Shown here piece by piece: positions 40,671 through 51,100 of a stretch of DNA of 64,000 bases. The stretch covers positions 6,561,784 through 6,625,783 of the forward strand of contig JAGGNK010006559.1 in the NCBI GenBank assembly GCA_017590115.1, in the 5' to 3' direction. Below the pieces are notes generated by a model, which had not been told where the DNA came from, ran no database searches, and was given only the letters and a program-made list of their open reading frames with translations. Each line of letters starts with the position of its first letter. The stretch's first letter is position 1. Origin of the DNA: Montifringilla adamsi (lineage: Eukaryota; Chordata; Aves; Passeriformes; Passeridae). A program made the translations under genes and the position numbers.

Positions 40671-43600
40671 GGTGAGGAAAGAAAGAGAGAACAGTGTAAA
40701 AAATGTAGGAGGTAGAAAGCAAATGCACAGAAGCTGGGCATGACGCTGTGCTCTGCAACACTGAAAGACAGAACATCCATTGCAAAGAAGACCTGGCATG
40801 CAGAACTGTAGGAAAATGCTACCTTTCCTTCTCTGTAGGTCAGTCTGTGGTCTTCATTGATTATCTGTGCAGGGGAAGCAAATGTAAGTTCAGCAATTGC
40901 TCTTTGTGAAGCAAGTTTAGAGACAAGAAGATACATTTTTCAGGTTAAAAGAAAGACTTCGTAGTTGATTTACCGTATAGTTCTTCAAAATAAAAGTGGA
41001 GAACTACCCCCATTTTCATAAATTAATTTCTAACAATAAAAGCAAACATAAAGAATACAAATTTTGCAAGGAGGTTTTGATTCACCTGGATTGAAATTCT
41101 TCCACTAGTGTTTTCAGAGGATATGGCATTAATGGTAATTACATTTAAAAGAATTCACTACGCTCACATGATTTTAGCACATTAAGAAACAGTTTTATTA
41201 TGTATCTTTGGACAGCCCAAGGATAGGATATTAAAAATTATTTTCACAAAATACTAAACATTTTCTTTTCATGAGAAAAACACCTCTGAGTTCTGTCCTA
41301 CATGCACTACAGTCATAAATGGTCTGTTCTGGAGCAGAAAATGAAGTTAGAGTTTTTATCAAAATAAGTCAGACAAAAGAAATGGTGGATTATTTAAACT
41401 GAATGAATTTAAAGTATTCTGGTCTACAGGATTAGGGTGAAATGCAAAGCTTTAATTAAGTATGGGAAAATGTGACTTAGAAAAGACTATAGAAAAGGAA
41501 ATCATGTTTGCTAAAGTTTATTTCAATATTTATTTCTATATTTCAAGGGAAATTCATAAATGGGCCACAGCTAACTATTCTGGATGAACCAAGACATTCA
41601 CTCTCTTCTAAATGTTTGTCATTAACTCAAAAGGGCTGTTTACAATACAATAATTTTTAACTACTACTGGCTACTGGAAGAGAAATCTAAGCTCTGGTGG
41701 GAGAATGACATGAAATGCCTAATGTTTGCCTAGGCTTTTATGGACTTCATTTTTTTTTTTTTTCTGGAAGGAAATTAATGAAAAGCTTTAAATACAGACA
41801 ACAGGTTACTTAAGACTAGTAGGAATGCACTTTGTGAATGTCTTGTTTAATGCTTCTAAACAGATTTTCAAAAGTTCATAATGACCAGTGAACGCAAACT
41901 GCACATCAGAATGTATCTGTATGAAGCAGCCCACTGAACTCCTAAGAGTTTTGAATAGCACACAGAGGTGCTAGGGATGCTTTTTTATTAGAGAATAGAA
42001 ATTTCACTCACTATAGTGACTTGAAGGAGATTTTCTCCAGCCTACAGATGAAATTCTAAAGGAGATTTTTGCTACCTTTATCTAAAGACCAAGACCTAAT
42101 ATACAGATGTAGTTCCTGTAGGGGTAGTCTTTAGGCCACTCAATCAAATGGAATTCTGCTATCATATTCTTCTTTAATATTTTAGAAACTAGCTCACTGT
42201 TATGTTTGAGAGTAAGAATCACCAGCTTTAACAGTGCTAAATGAACTGGAAGGTTTGTTTTCTTTACTTCTGTTGTTTATATGGGGAACAATAGAGCTCC
42301 ACTTCTCAGTCACTGAGCTGCCCATGGAACTGAGTTCAGTACCTCGGGAGGCCTTCAGCTGCACCCCCACGTGGCTGCCTCATCAGTTTTGATAATCAGG
42401 TAATTGGAAAAGACATAGAAAAGTGCATAGTTTGGGCTGCTGCAGACATGTACTGCAGCAGCATGATAATAGAGGATGTAAATGACAATTCAGAGTGGCA
42501 GAACTGACTTCTCTACAGGGGGAAATAGGCTTTGATATTATCTAATCAATGGTGTCATGAGGTAGGATGTTCAGATACATGACCGAAGCAATTAATCTCA
42601 GAAAACATTTTATGCTGAGGAGTAAAACACTGGGAGAATGCAGCAGATGTTTTCAAAAACTCCATGCTACCATGTGAAAACCTAGCAACTGGTACTGCTC
42701 TGTATTGTGTCTCATCCATAATCCTAAAAAGAGAGCATTGTGTAGCAGCTTCTGTCCAGGCTTGCATTCCTGGTTCTACCTAGGAGGCCAGAAGATCTCC
42801 ACAATGCTCTTCTGAGGCAGACTAAAGAAAACAATGTAGAAAAAGGTTAAGCCAATTAAAAACAAACAAAAAAGTTATCCCTTCTCTGGAAATCTTGCTT
42901 CAGTGTGCAAAACTATGCTGTCAATAAAAGTGACCAAAAGCTTATTGATACCCTTGAATAAGGATAGCCTTGTTGATTTTATTGGGTATTAGTGATCTCA
43001 CTTCCCCGTTCATGGGTATAGAGTAGAAGCTGGTACCTGAAAGAATCAGTCATTATGAAATTTGGCAATCCTATAGAAAAGTGGAAAAATCTAATTACGC
43101 TTTCAAAGCTGATGAAAACAGTTATGTTTCCCTGCCTCTGTTTTGGGATCTATTTCAAACAGTATTTCAGTGAAAAATTGAAGGATACATGTTCATGTCA
43201 AGTTAAGAATGCTGCTTGATTTGAGGAGCAATGCTACACATCATTCCATGAGGCACTCAGCATCTTGCTGATAAAGTGCTGCAAAGCAATGGAAGATCCA
43301 TCAAAAGCCATTAACACTGCATGGGTTCTGTGTGAGGAATAGCTGTCTTTCTACCAGGAGAATCTGATGTGAGAGTTCTCTGTAGAGAACAATTCAGAAA
43401 GATGGGAGAATGAAGAAAAATGGGAGAGGTTTCCAGAGGTTCTGTAATTGCAAAGCTGGAGGAGAAAAGGTGTCACATTTTAAAATTATGTATGTGCTCT
43501 ATCTTGAGCAAGTTACTTCATCAACAGAAAGAGAAGCTGAAGTAAAGCTGTGATTACACATTTATGATGCAGTACTTCAATTGACTTAAGCAATTCATGC

Positions 43601-46600
43601 CTGCACCATATATTCCTGCCCCCTCTTCGTGCAGGTGTGACTGCTTGGTAAATTGCCAGAGGGAACAGAGCCAGCAAGGAAGAGCCTAGCCAACAAACTG
43701 TGAGCCTAGCCCAGTGACAAACTGGCACCCAGAAGGAGTCAAGGTGATTCCAGAAATGGTTTTGTGATGAGATCCCAGTCTCAGAATGGGAAATTTTCGC
43801 TCCAAAGGTCATCTTTCCAAGACCTAGTAACCAGCAGAATGAAGATATTTTTAATCGGAACAGGTTGTCAGGGCTGTGGAATTGCCACCAATGGAAAATA
43901 GAAAATTAGTAACAACTTCTCTGAGACCACCAAAACAAGATCTACAAGCATTTGTCAAAGGTGGGTCAAGCACTGGTGGTGCATACAACCATCAGGTATG
44001 AAAGCAAATTATCATCACTTGTGGATGCAGTGGCTGAGAAGATGAGGAAGTATCAAGGAGCAAGTCTAGGAGGTGATAAATGCGAAAGATACCGAGTTCA
44101 GATTCCCATTGCAGCATGTGGGAAGCGTTGTGGTGCCAATTATCCAACCTTGGGTTCTCAAAAACCCAGCAGGAATAGGTGACTCAACTCTCCTCCAGAA
44201 GAGCTCTTTTTCACATCTGTAAATACTGTACATTTATTTGTGAGTCATACATTAACTATTGTATAAAATTAATTTGACTTTAAATAAATTACAGTTTAAG
44301 GGTTGTCGTGACTGAGGGAAACGGATTCTTTTTGGAAGCAAGGGAGACCAGGGGAATGGTAGGGAGGGACTCAAAGGGTCTTGATAGTCATGACTTATCA
44401 TCTTACTATTTACTGACAAAACCAAGCTGCCTTACCTATGTGGACAGGCCACCTTACTTAACCTTCAATAGCAGCATGTAAATTATGTATGTTCAACAAA
44501 TACTGTGGAAGGCATTATGAATGATTCACACTGGCTCATCCTACCAGAACACCCTCCTCCTTTCTCATGTCAAATCAATCTGGAAAGCCCAGTAGACATT
44601 ACCACCTCCCCCCAACTGGGGTATTTATAATGCCTCTCTCTTTATTCTCTGACATCTAATAAAAGGCATGCTCACAATGCAGTCCTCTGCTATTTAATTA
44701 AAGACAATCAGTATCAATCTACAGAAAACCAGTCTTTATTGACTTTCCTGCCCTCTGAGTTATTTGTTTGCTTTCTGCCATATCCAAAAAGACAGTAATG
44801 TCTGAAAGACATATGAGTTATATGGACTTAATGCTGAAGACAGCAAAAGGAAAGATACCAGAGCACTGAGGTCCTGGCACTGGGTTGGAGTGATCACAGA
44901 GCATATTTTGTGTATATTATGGGCCCAAAATTTGTCTATCTGACCCGATAGTACACTAGACTATTACTGATGGCCCAGTCTTTCTGGGAGAAGTAATATG
45001 CAGATCCCTCTCCCTTCCAGATAATTTCCTTAGCATGGCAGTGGAGCTGTATTATAGTTATGACTCCAATTTCAGACACCAATAAATTACAAGGCAGAAC
45101 TTTCCATGTTCTGCTGCCATAAAAGAGTACCAGACAGAGGTGAGAAATACAGATCTAGGAAAACTTAAATTCACCTTCCAGATCCACGGGAGCAGCAGAT
45201 AGGATTTGGCAACTGACTTAAAGTACATTTTGCTCCAGTCAGTCCTGACTTTCTGAAAGAACACAACAGATTTGTGGAAAAGTTAGAGTTCATTAAGAAA
45301 CAAATTTTAGCTATGGTTATACTAATAGTTTCATATAACTAATAACAGCTCTCTGAAGGACACCCAGGCTGTCCTGATGCCAGGGCTGTGCGGGGACCCA
45401 GCCATAATGGTGGAAGGTGCTGTCTCCAGCTGCTTGCCTACAGCCTTTAGCCAGAGGTTATCCTCATGAAGTCTCACACAGGTGCTTTGTAACCCATTTA
45501 AGACAAATTAATTGTAAAGCTTATGCACCTTGTTTCTCACAGCTGGATTCCTCTGGTTGCAATGGTGCAAATGAAGAAATGCTTAGATAGAAGACAGAAA
45601 CTCTCTGCAAGGTGTAGTGATGGGCAGATGAGGACTGGCTAATGATCAATGACTTCTACTAATACAGCTATTTACAGAGTTCACATCTTTGTCACTCCAA
45701 CTATTATCCCTGCAACTCTTTTTTTTTTTTTTTTTTCACATTTTACCTGGTCATTTTTCAGCACCAAATTCTAATTCACAGCCAAGCACCAGATGCTGTG
45801 ATATGATCCTTCCCAGATGTAAAATCTCCGGAGGTTCCATGTCTATGAAATAAAAGCTACCCAAGAATATCCTATTTCATTTAATACTAGTCTTGGAAAT
45901 CTTTCATCTGGTCATTCCAGTATAAAGTGTAACCAGACAGTGCACATGTGCAGTTTCACTAGAAAGTGAACAGATATTTATAACCCAGGGAACAGAGGAG
46001 GCCAGAAGCCCTAGCAAAAACTAACACACAAACTAGAAGTCATTTGTTTGGTGCTTCAGAACAACAGTCTGAGATTATTCTGTCATTTAATGCTGCTGTC
46101 TGGGATTTAATTTTCCTGGTTAACACAAGTTTATTTGAAAGACACTGCAGCAAGCTTATAGATGGCCAGATCCATCCTGGCTGACATTACAAGAGAAAGA
46201 AAAGACATGATGACACAGGAATCTTTCTGATCATAGCTTCCTCTGCTTTATACCTGCTACCACCGAGCACTTGCCAAAAACCTTTTTTGTGTATGTATTA
46301 TACAAGACTAGCTATTTTCTCCCAGTACTCCCGTGACAACTCATCTGCCTTTGAAAGCAGAAAACCTCTCTACAACCTTTTTCCCTACTTTGATCTAGGA
46401 CACAGAATAATAGTATTTAAGATTTAGTGGGAATTTTCCACCATCTGCAATAGATGATAACCTCTCAAGTGCAATGCAAGAAGCAAAGTCAGAAAATTAA
46501 GTGTCCATGTCATCAAGGGAATGTGGGAAAAGGAAAAGGAAGGAAAAACAATTCAGACTTGTGAGTTTTATGACTACCTAGAGTAAAACAAATAATGTAA

Positions 46601-46671
46601 ATATTGCTTCTTTTCCTAGTTTGATGTAGAAACTTTTAAAGCTCTGGTTCCTGTAAATGGTATGGACTTTC
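40671..46671. other. Intergenic, no gene recognised
   Basis: AT-rich with short ORFs only and a poly-T tract at 45,719. No repeat family, RNA gene or exon is recognised. Confidence 0.55.
45719..45736. repeat. Poly-T tract
   Basis: Eighteen consecutive T. No retroelement similarity was recognised next to it. Confidence 0.9.
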
Positions 46672-46735
46672 AGAGAATCACAGAATATTGAGTTGAGAGG
46701 GACCCATAAGAATAATTTCAATGACTTCTAGGCTC
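46672..46735 (-). mobile_element. Short CR1 3'-end fragment
   Basis: agagaatcacagaatattga followed by gttgagagggacccataag is the reversed 3' terminus of a CR1 element. Only about 60 bp is recognisable. Confidence 0.7.
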
Positions 46736-47200
46736 TGGGAAGTTCTGCAAATTTAACCAGGTTCTTGCTTTGCGCTCTCTCTCTCTACTGTTGATAAATA
46801 CTTCACTTATTCAGATTGCAATAAAATAATGATGTCCAAGATTTGAGAAAAAATACCTTCCTGGGCTCCATGACTGATCTGCTGTTTCACATTAACAAAA
46901 CTAAGGCATCAAGGAAGCTGGACATACGAGCAATACTAGAGACTTTAGCATTTTTGACTTAATTACTGAGTGTATAATTTGGGTATCTTGAATGATTGTG
47001 TGGCCTGTGTCAGCAACTCTGGTGTGCTCAGCCACCACTCACACCTTCTGCATCAGATCTCTGTGCCAACCCAGCTGAAGACAACCCCTTGTTTTCACTG
47101 AGTCAGAAGATCATGCCTCAGCAGTGCTGCCTCTGGAGGCTTCCTGAAGGCAGGGCATGCACTGCTGCTCAGACTTTGGCCTCTGAGCTGTGCACTGATT

Positions 47201-47250
47201 AAAAAAAAAAAAAAAACAAAAAACAAAAAACAAACAAACAAACAAAAAAA
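47201..47250. repeat. A-rich tract next to CR1
   Basis: Sixteen A followed by caaaaaa and caaa units. It lies about 50 bp left of the CR1 fragment at 47,296. Confidence 0.9.
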
Positions 47251-47295
47251 CCCTGGCCTCCTTTTGAAAACCCTGGGAAATGCAGGTCTTGCTCA

Positions 47296-47794
47296 TTCCT
47301 ATTCTGGGCTGTGTCCAGTTCTGGGCTCATCATTACAATAAAGACAAGGAGCTACTGCAGAGGGTCCAGCTGAGACCACAAAGACCGAGCATCTCTCTTA
47401 TGAGGAGAGACTGGGAGCTGGGCTGTTTAGTCTGAAAACTGAGAGAGGATCCCATCAATACATAAAAACGTATCAAAGAAGAGTGCCAAGAGGATGGTGC
47501 CAGGCTCTCTTCTTGTGGTGCTTAGTGACAGGACGAGGAGCAACAGCCACAAAATAAAATGCAGGAAGTTTCGCCTCTACATGAGGAAGAACTTCACACT
47601 GAGTGTGGCAGAGCACGGGAACAGCCTGCCCAGGGAGGTCACGGAGTCTCCCTCTCTGGAGACATTCAAACCCCATCTGGACGTGCTCCTGTGTCACCCG
47701 CTCCAGGTGACCCTGCTGGGCAGAACGTCTGGAGCAGATGGTCTCCAGAGGTCCCTTCCAAGCATAACGATTCTGGGATTCTGTGTGATTCTGG
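47296..47794 (+). mobile_element. CR1 LINE 3' fragment abutting the NAPG CpG island
   Basis: About 500 bp of CR1 3' sequence in the forward direction. It has recognisable blocks such as tgtgtccagttctgggctc, ggcagagcacgggaacagcc, gagacattcaaaccccatct and gaggtcccttccaagcat. It ends in the CR1 terminal short repeat (attctgg/attctgtg units at about 47,770-47,793). It is 5'-truncated and non-coding. An A-rich tract (47,201-47,250) lies about 50 bp before its left end. The right end lies only about 20-30 bp from the CpG island. Confidence 0.92.
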
Positions 47795-47919
47795 TTTTTA
47801 AAAACCTTCTGTCGACCTAGCACACGTCGGGAGGAGCCCGGCGTCCCCGGAGCGGGCCACAGCCCAGCGCTGGACACCCCTGCCCGCACAGGCCGCGCCG
47901 GCGGCTCCGCGCCCGGGGC

Positions 47920-47961
47920 CGGCCCGCAGCACTCCGGGCTCGGCCCGCAGCACTCTAGGCT
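47920..47961. repeat. 21-bp tandem duplication inside the CpG island
   Basis: Two adjacent 21-bp copies, each starting cggcccgcagcactc, at 47,920-47,940 and 47,941-47,961. They differ at two positions. The duplication lies about 170-210 bp upstream of the NAPG start codon. Confidence 0.85.
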
Positions 47962-48006
47962 CTCCGGGCCCTCGGGGCACTCCCGGCACTCGGGGCCGCG
48001 GCCCGG

Positions 48007-48016
48007 GCGCAGGCGC
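48007..48016. promoter_or_regulatory. NRF1-like site in NAPG promoter
   Basis: gcgcaggcgc is one base from the palindromic NRF1 core GCGCATGCGC. It lies about 115 bp upstream of the start codon, where NRF1 sites in CpG-island promoters are common. Motif match only. Confidence 0.4.
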
Positions 48017-48024
48017 GGGGAGCA

Positions 48025-48033
48025 GGCGGGGCC
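48025..48033 (+). promoter_or_regulatory. Sp1/KLF-like GC box in NAPG promoter
   Basis: ggcggggcc matches a GC box. It lies 9 bp after the NRF1-like site. Motif match only, and GC boxes occur by chance in such islands. Confidence 0.4.
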
Positions 48034-48128
48034 GCTCCTCCCGGTGCCCGTGATCCCTGCGCCGTTCCGTAGCTGCAGCGCAGGGAGGCGGAGGAGCGTG
48101 GCCGAGCCCGGCCCGCCGCGCTGGCGAG

Positions 48129-48184
48129 ATGGCGGCGCAGAAGATTAACGAGGCGCTGGAGCACATCGCGAAAGCGGAGAAATA
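48129..48184 (+). CDS. NAPG: NAPG exon 1 (coding part)
   Basis: Encodes residues 1-18 and two bases of Tyr19. The donor is ta|gtgagc. Read without splicing, the frame hits a TAG right at the junction, so splicing is required. The exon lies inside the CpG island. Confidence 0.95.
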
Positions 48185-51100
48185 GTGAGCGGAGGGCAGC
48201 GGGGCGGAGGATGCGGGCTGGGGGGAGCTGGCGAGCGGCTGCCAGCTCGGCACCCGCGCCGTCCGGGCCGCCCGGCGCTCCTGCCCCATGGAGGCGGCGT
48301 GTCCCCTCCTGGCCTGGCAGAGGGGCTGAGGAGAGACTCCATGCGCCAGGAGGCCGCTCATCGGGAGAAGATGAGGGAGGTGGCGGGGCCGCGGGGGGCC
48401 GGCGCGGCGGGAGTGGGCGGCATGGCTGCTCGGCCCCTCCTCTGCCTGAGGGGAGCCTCCCTACGGGGCTGGGTGCTGTAGAGGGCCTGCTGCCCCGAAC
48501 AGGGACAGTAAAGCGGCCCTAAGACTAAACAGTGGGGTCGGTGAGGCGGGGCGGCTCAGAGGCCTGGAGCCTGAGCAGTTTCCTTCAGGGCCTTGTGGCC
48601 TCCATTGCTCCTGACGGCAGAGTGAGGGCTGTCACTTCTGCCCTTCTGCTGAAGTTAGTGGGAGGAAGACAAGTCACAGAATTAGTTAGGTCGGAAAAGA
48701 TTTCTGACATGATCGAATCCAACCTGTGACACAACACCACTCTGTCAACTAGACCAGAGCACTGAGTCCCACATCCAGGCTTTCCTTAAACAACTCTGGG
48801 GATGGTGACTCTTATCACCTCTGGGCAGTCCATTCCAATGTCTAATAACCCTTTCTGTGAAGAATTTCTTCCAGAAATCTGGAGATTCCTACACTGTGTT
48901 GGTGTAGGAGGAAGTATTTTTCTTCTGCTGACTTCTTACTGCTGAGAAGATGGACTTGGGAAGACTCTATGGGAGCAGTAGAAGCGTGTTAGGGTGAGGT
49001 TTGTAACTATGGGAGATAATTGCAGTGCTTTATGCAATTCTTAACAGTGCTGGCATTTGTTTTTATGGTAGCGATGCCACCATAGTATTGGCACACTGGT
49101 AATTGCTCATTTCCAGGGCTATTCTAAAGTTTGAAATGTATCTGAAGTGCCTTGATGGTTATACATAAAATCTTTACTAATTGTTTCTTGTGTTTTAGCC
49201 TGAAAACTGGATTTTTAAAGTGGAAACCAGATTATGACAGTGCAGCTACTGAATATGGGAAGGCAGGTATGTGGCACTAAATATGGCCATATATATTTCA
49301 AAGTATTCCTCAAGCTTAGTCCCTTACAATGTTTTATGTATTTTTACTGCATTACTAAGTTAAACTGTTATGAAGATTAAATGTAAGATGAAACAACAAA
49401 AAATCATCTTGGTAGCACTGTAAAATAAATTTCAGGTTGTTCATGGAGATCTAGAACAGTCTCCAAAACCAAAACCATTTTTTTTTCAAGCTTACAACTT
49501 CTATTTTTTATATTGCTGTATGTGACAAAAATAAAGCTTTCTTTCCTTCTTTCACTTGTCCACCCCCAAATCCTGTGACTTTATCTACAAAACAACAGAC
49601 GTTCAGGCTGGTTTTAAAATTTTGCTTTATCATCATCTTATGAAATATGTCCTGTCAAAGACTGTCTTAGTAAGGTGAATGCTGCCGGCTTGGGGTTTTT
49701 TTTCAGGCACAGTAAGGTCTCGTTCCTCCCTTTTTCCACTGCCAAGTGACATACTGAATATAAAATCCTTACTTGTTGATTTCTTTTTGTTCTTAAGCAT
49801 TTGCTTCTTTCTCATGGCAGTAATTTGTCGTGATCTTTTGGCTTCCTACTCTCAGCATTCCTACTTATTCACCTAAGACTGAAGACAGAAATACAAACTT
49901 GGAAGAACAACTGGAGCATTTAAAAATTGAAATTTATTCTAACTCTTACTTTATATTTTATTAGTTAAACAAGATAGAAATATGTGTTTGTACCCTCAAA
50001 TGATTGTGCTGACAAAGTTATGGGTGTGCTTTGTTGGTGGCACATTTCTGACTTAGTTTAATTCCTAATGATTAAAATTATATAAATATGCATTCCTCCA
50101 TTTCTGTATTTAAAATATAGCATGACTGACTCTCGAAGTCCAGCTAAACACATTGAGAGCTGTGTATGGTACTGAGGTGGTATGGAAGTGGTGTTGATAA
50201 TAAATGTCTTTAATGGTAACTAACTAACTAATGAAAAAAGGAGAATTGTCTGGGATTTTTGGGAAGACCTTGGTAAATTGTAACCATGCATGTAAAGAGC
50301 CTGTTTGCATCTTTAGGTAGCTAAACTCTTGAGCAGCAGTGGTAAAAAAGAAGACAGTGTCAAGTTGTAAATAAAATCTTTATTTGCTTTTTTGCAGCTG
50401 TTGCTTTTAAGAATGCCAAGCAGTTTGACCAGGCAAGGGAAGCCTGTTTACGGGAAGCTGAGGCACATGAAAACAATAAAGCGTATCTTTTCGTTGACTG
50501 AGATTATTTCTTTCCAAGAAGCTGACTAGTTGCTACTTAGATTGGAGTAATGGGGGTTGGTAGCAGGTTATTTAATATACTTGCACATTTTGTCAGTGTA
50601 ACAGAATTGCTTTTTAAAAGTCTGTTTCTGTGTGCTCTGAGTGAGAAAACTAAAGAACTGTTGGTGAGAAAGTTAGTGTTGTCCCAAGTAACAGCTGATA
50701 GGTGCCTGAGATACCTAGGTACTGCTTCAGAAATATAATTGGTTTTTATTATGTACTAATGCATAGTATAAACTAAATGAAGCTCTGACATTATTACAGT
50801 ACTTGTGGTACTACTTAATAAGCAGGAACATATTTTAAGTAAGTGTGCTTTTTACAACTTTTTATGTAGCTATATATTGGTATAATGTATTTATTCTGTC
50901 CTTAGAATTATTTATTTTTGACAAGTTGCCTGTAGTTGTAGTAGGTTCGATTTGCCTTTATGGGGTTCCTTGCTTTGAAATTAGTAGTTGTGTAACATTT
51001 TGTACATTAGTATTTTTCCTGCATTATATTTTTGTGGCTTTTGTCCTTGACTTCAACAATTTCATGTCTAGTCTCTTCCATGCTGCCAAGTAAGTACAGA

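Larger units (their letters stand above)
47815..48560. promoter_or_regulatory. NAPG: CpG island, NAPG promoter and exon 1
   Basis: Very GC-rich and CpG-dense, in sharp contrast with the AT-rich sequence on both sides. It covers roughly 310 bp upstream of the NAPG start codon and the beginning of intron 1. No TATA box is seen before the ATG. Candidate elements are an NRF1-like gcgcaggcgc at 48,007-48,016, an Sp1-like ggcggggcc at 48,025-48,033 and a YY1-like atggcggc at the start codon. The transcription start is not visible directly. The long minus-strand reading frame through the island is a by-product of its GC content. Confidence 0.85.

Noticed and set aside
47473..47889. 138-codon minus and 108-codon plus frames
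   Set aside because: They lie mostly within the CR1 3' fragment, which is non-coding.
47798..48361. 187-codon minus-strand open frame across the CpG island
   Set aside because: It overlaps NAPG exon 1 and its promoter in antisense, is Ala/Arg/Pro-rich as expected from GC-rich DNA, and resembles no protein I know.
50845..51093. 82-codon frame ending in SSLFHAAK
   Set aside because: Only its last residues are coding: they are the 18-nt exon 4 of NAPG. The rest is intron 3.
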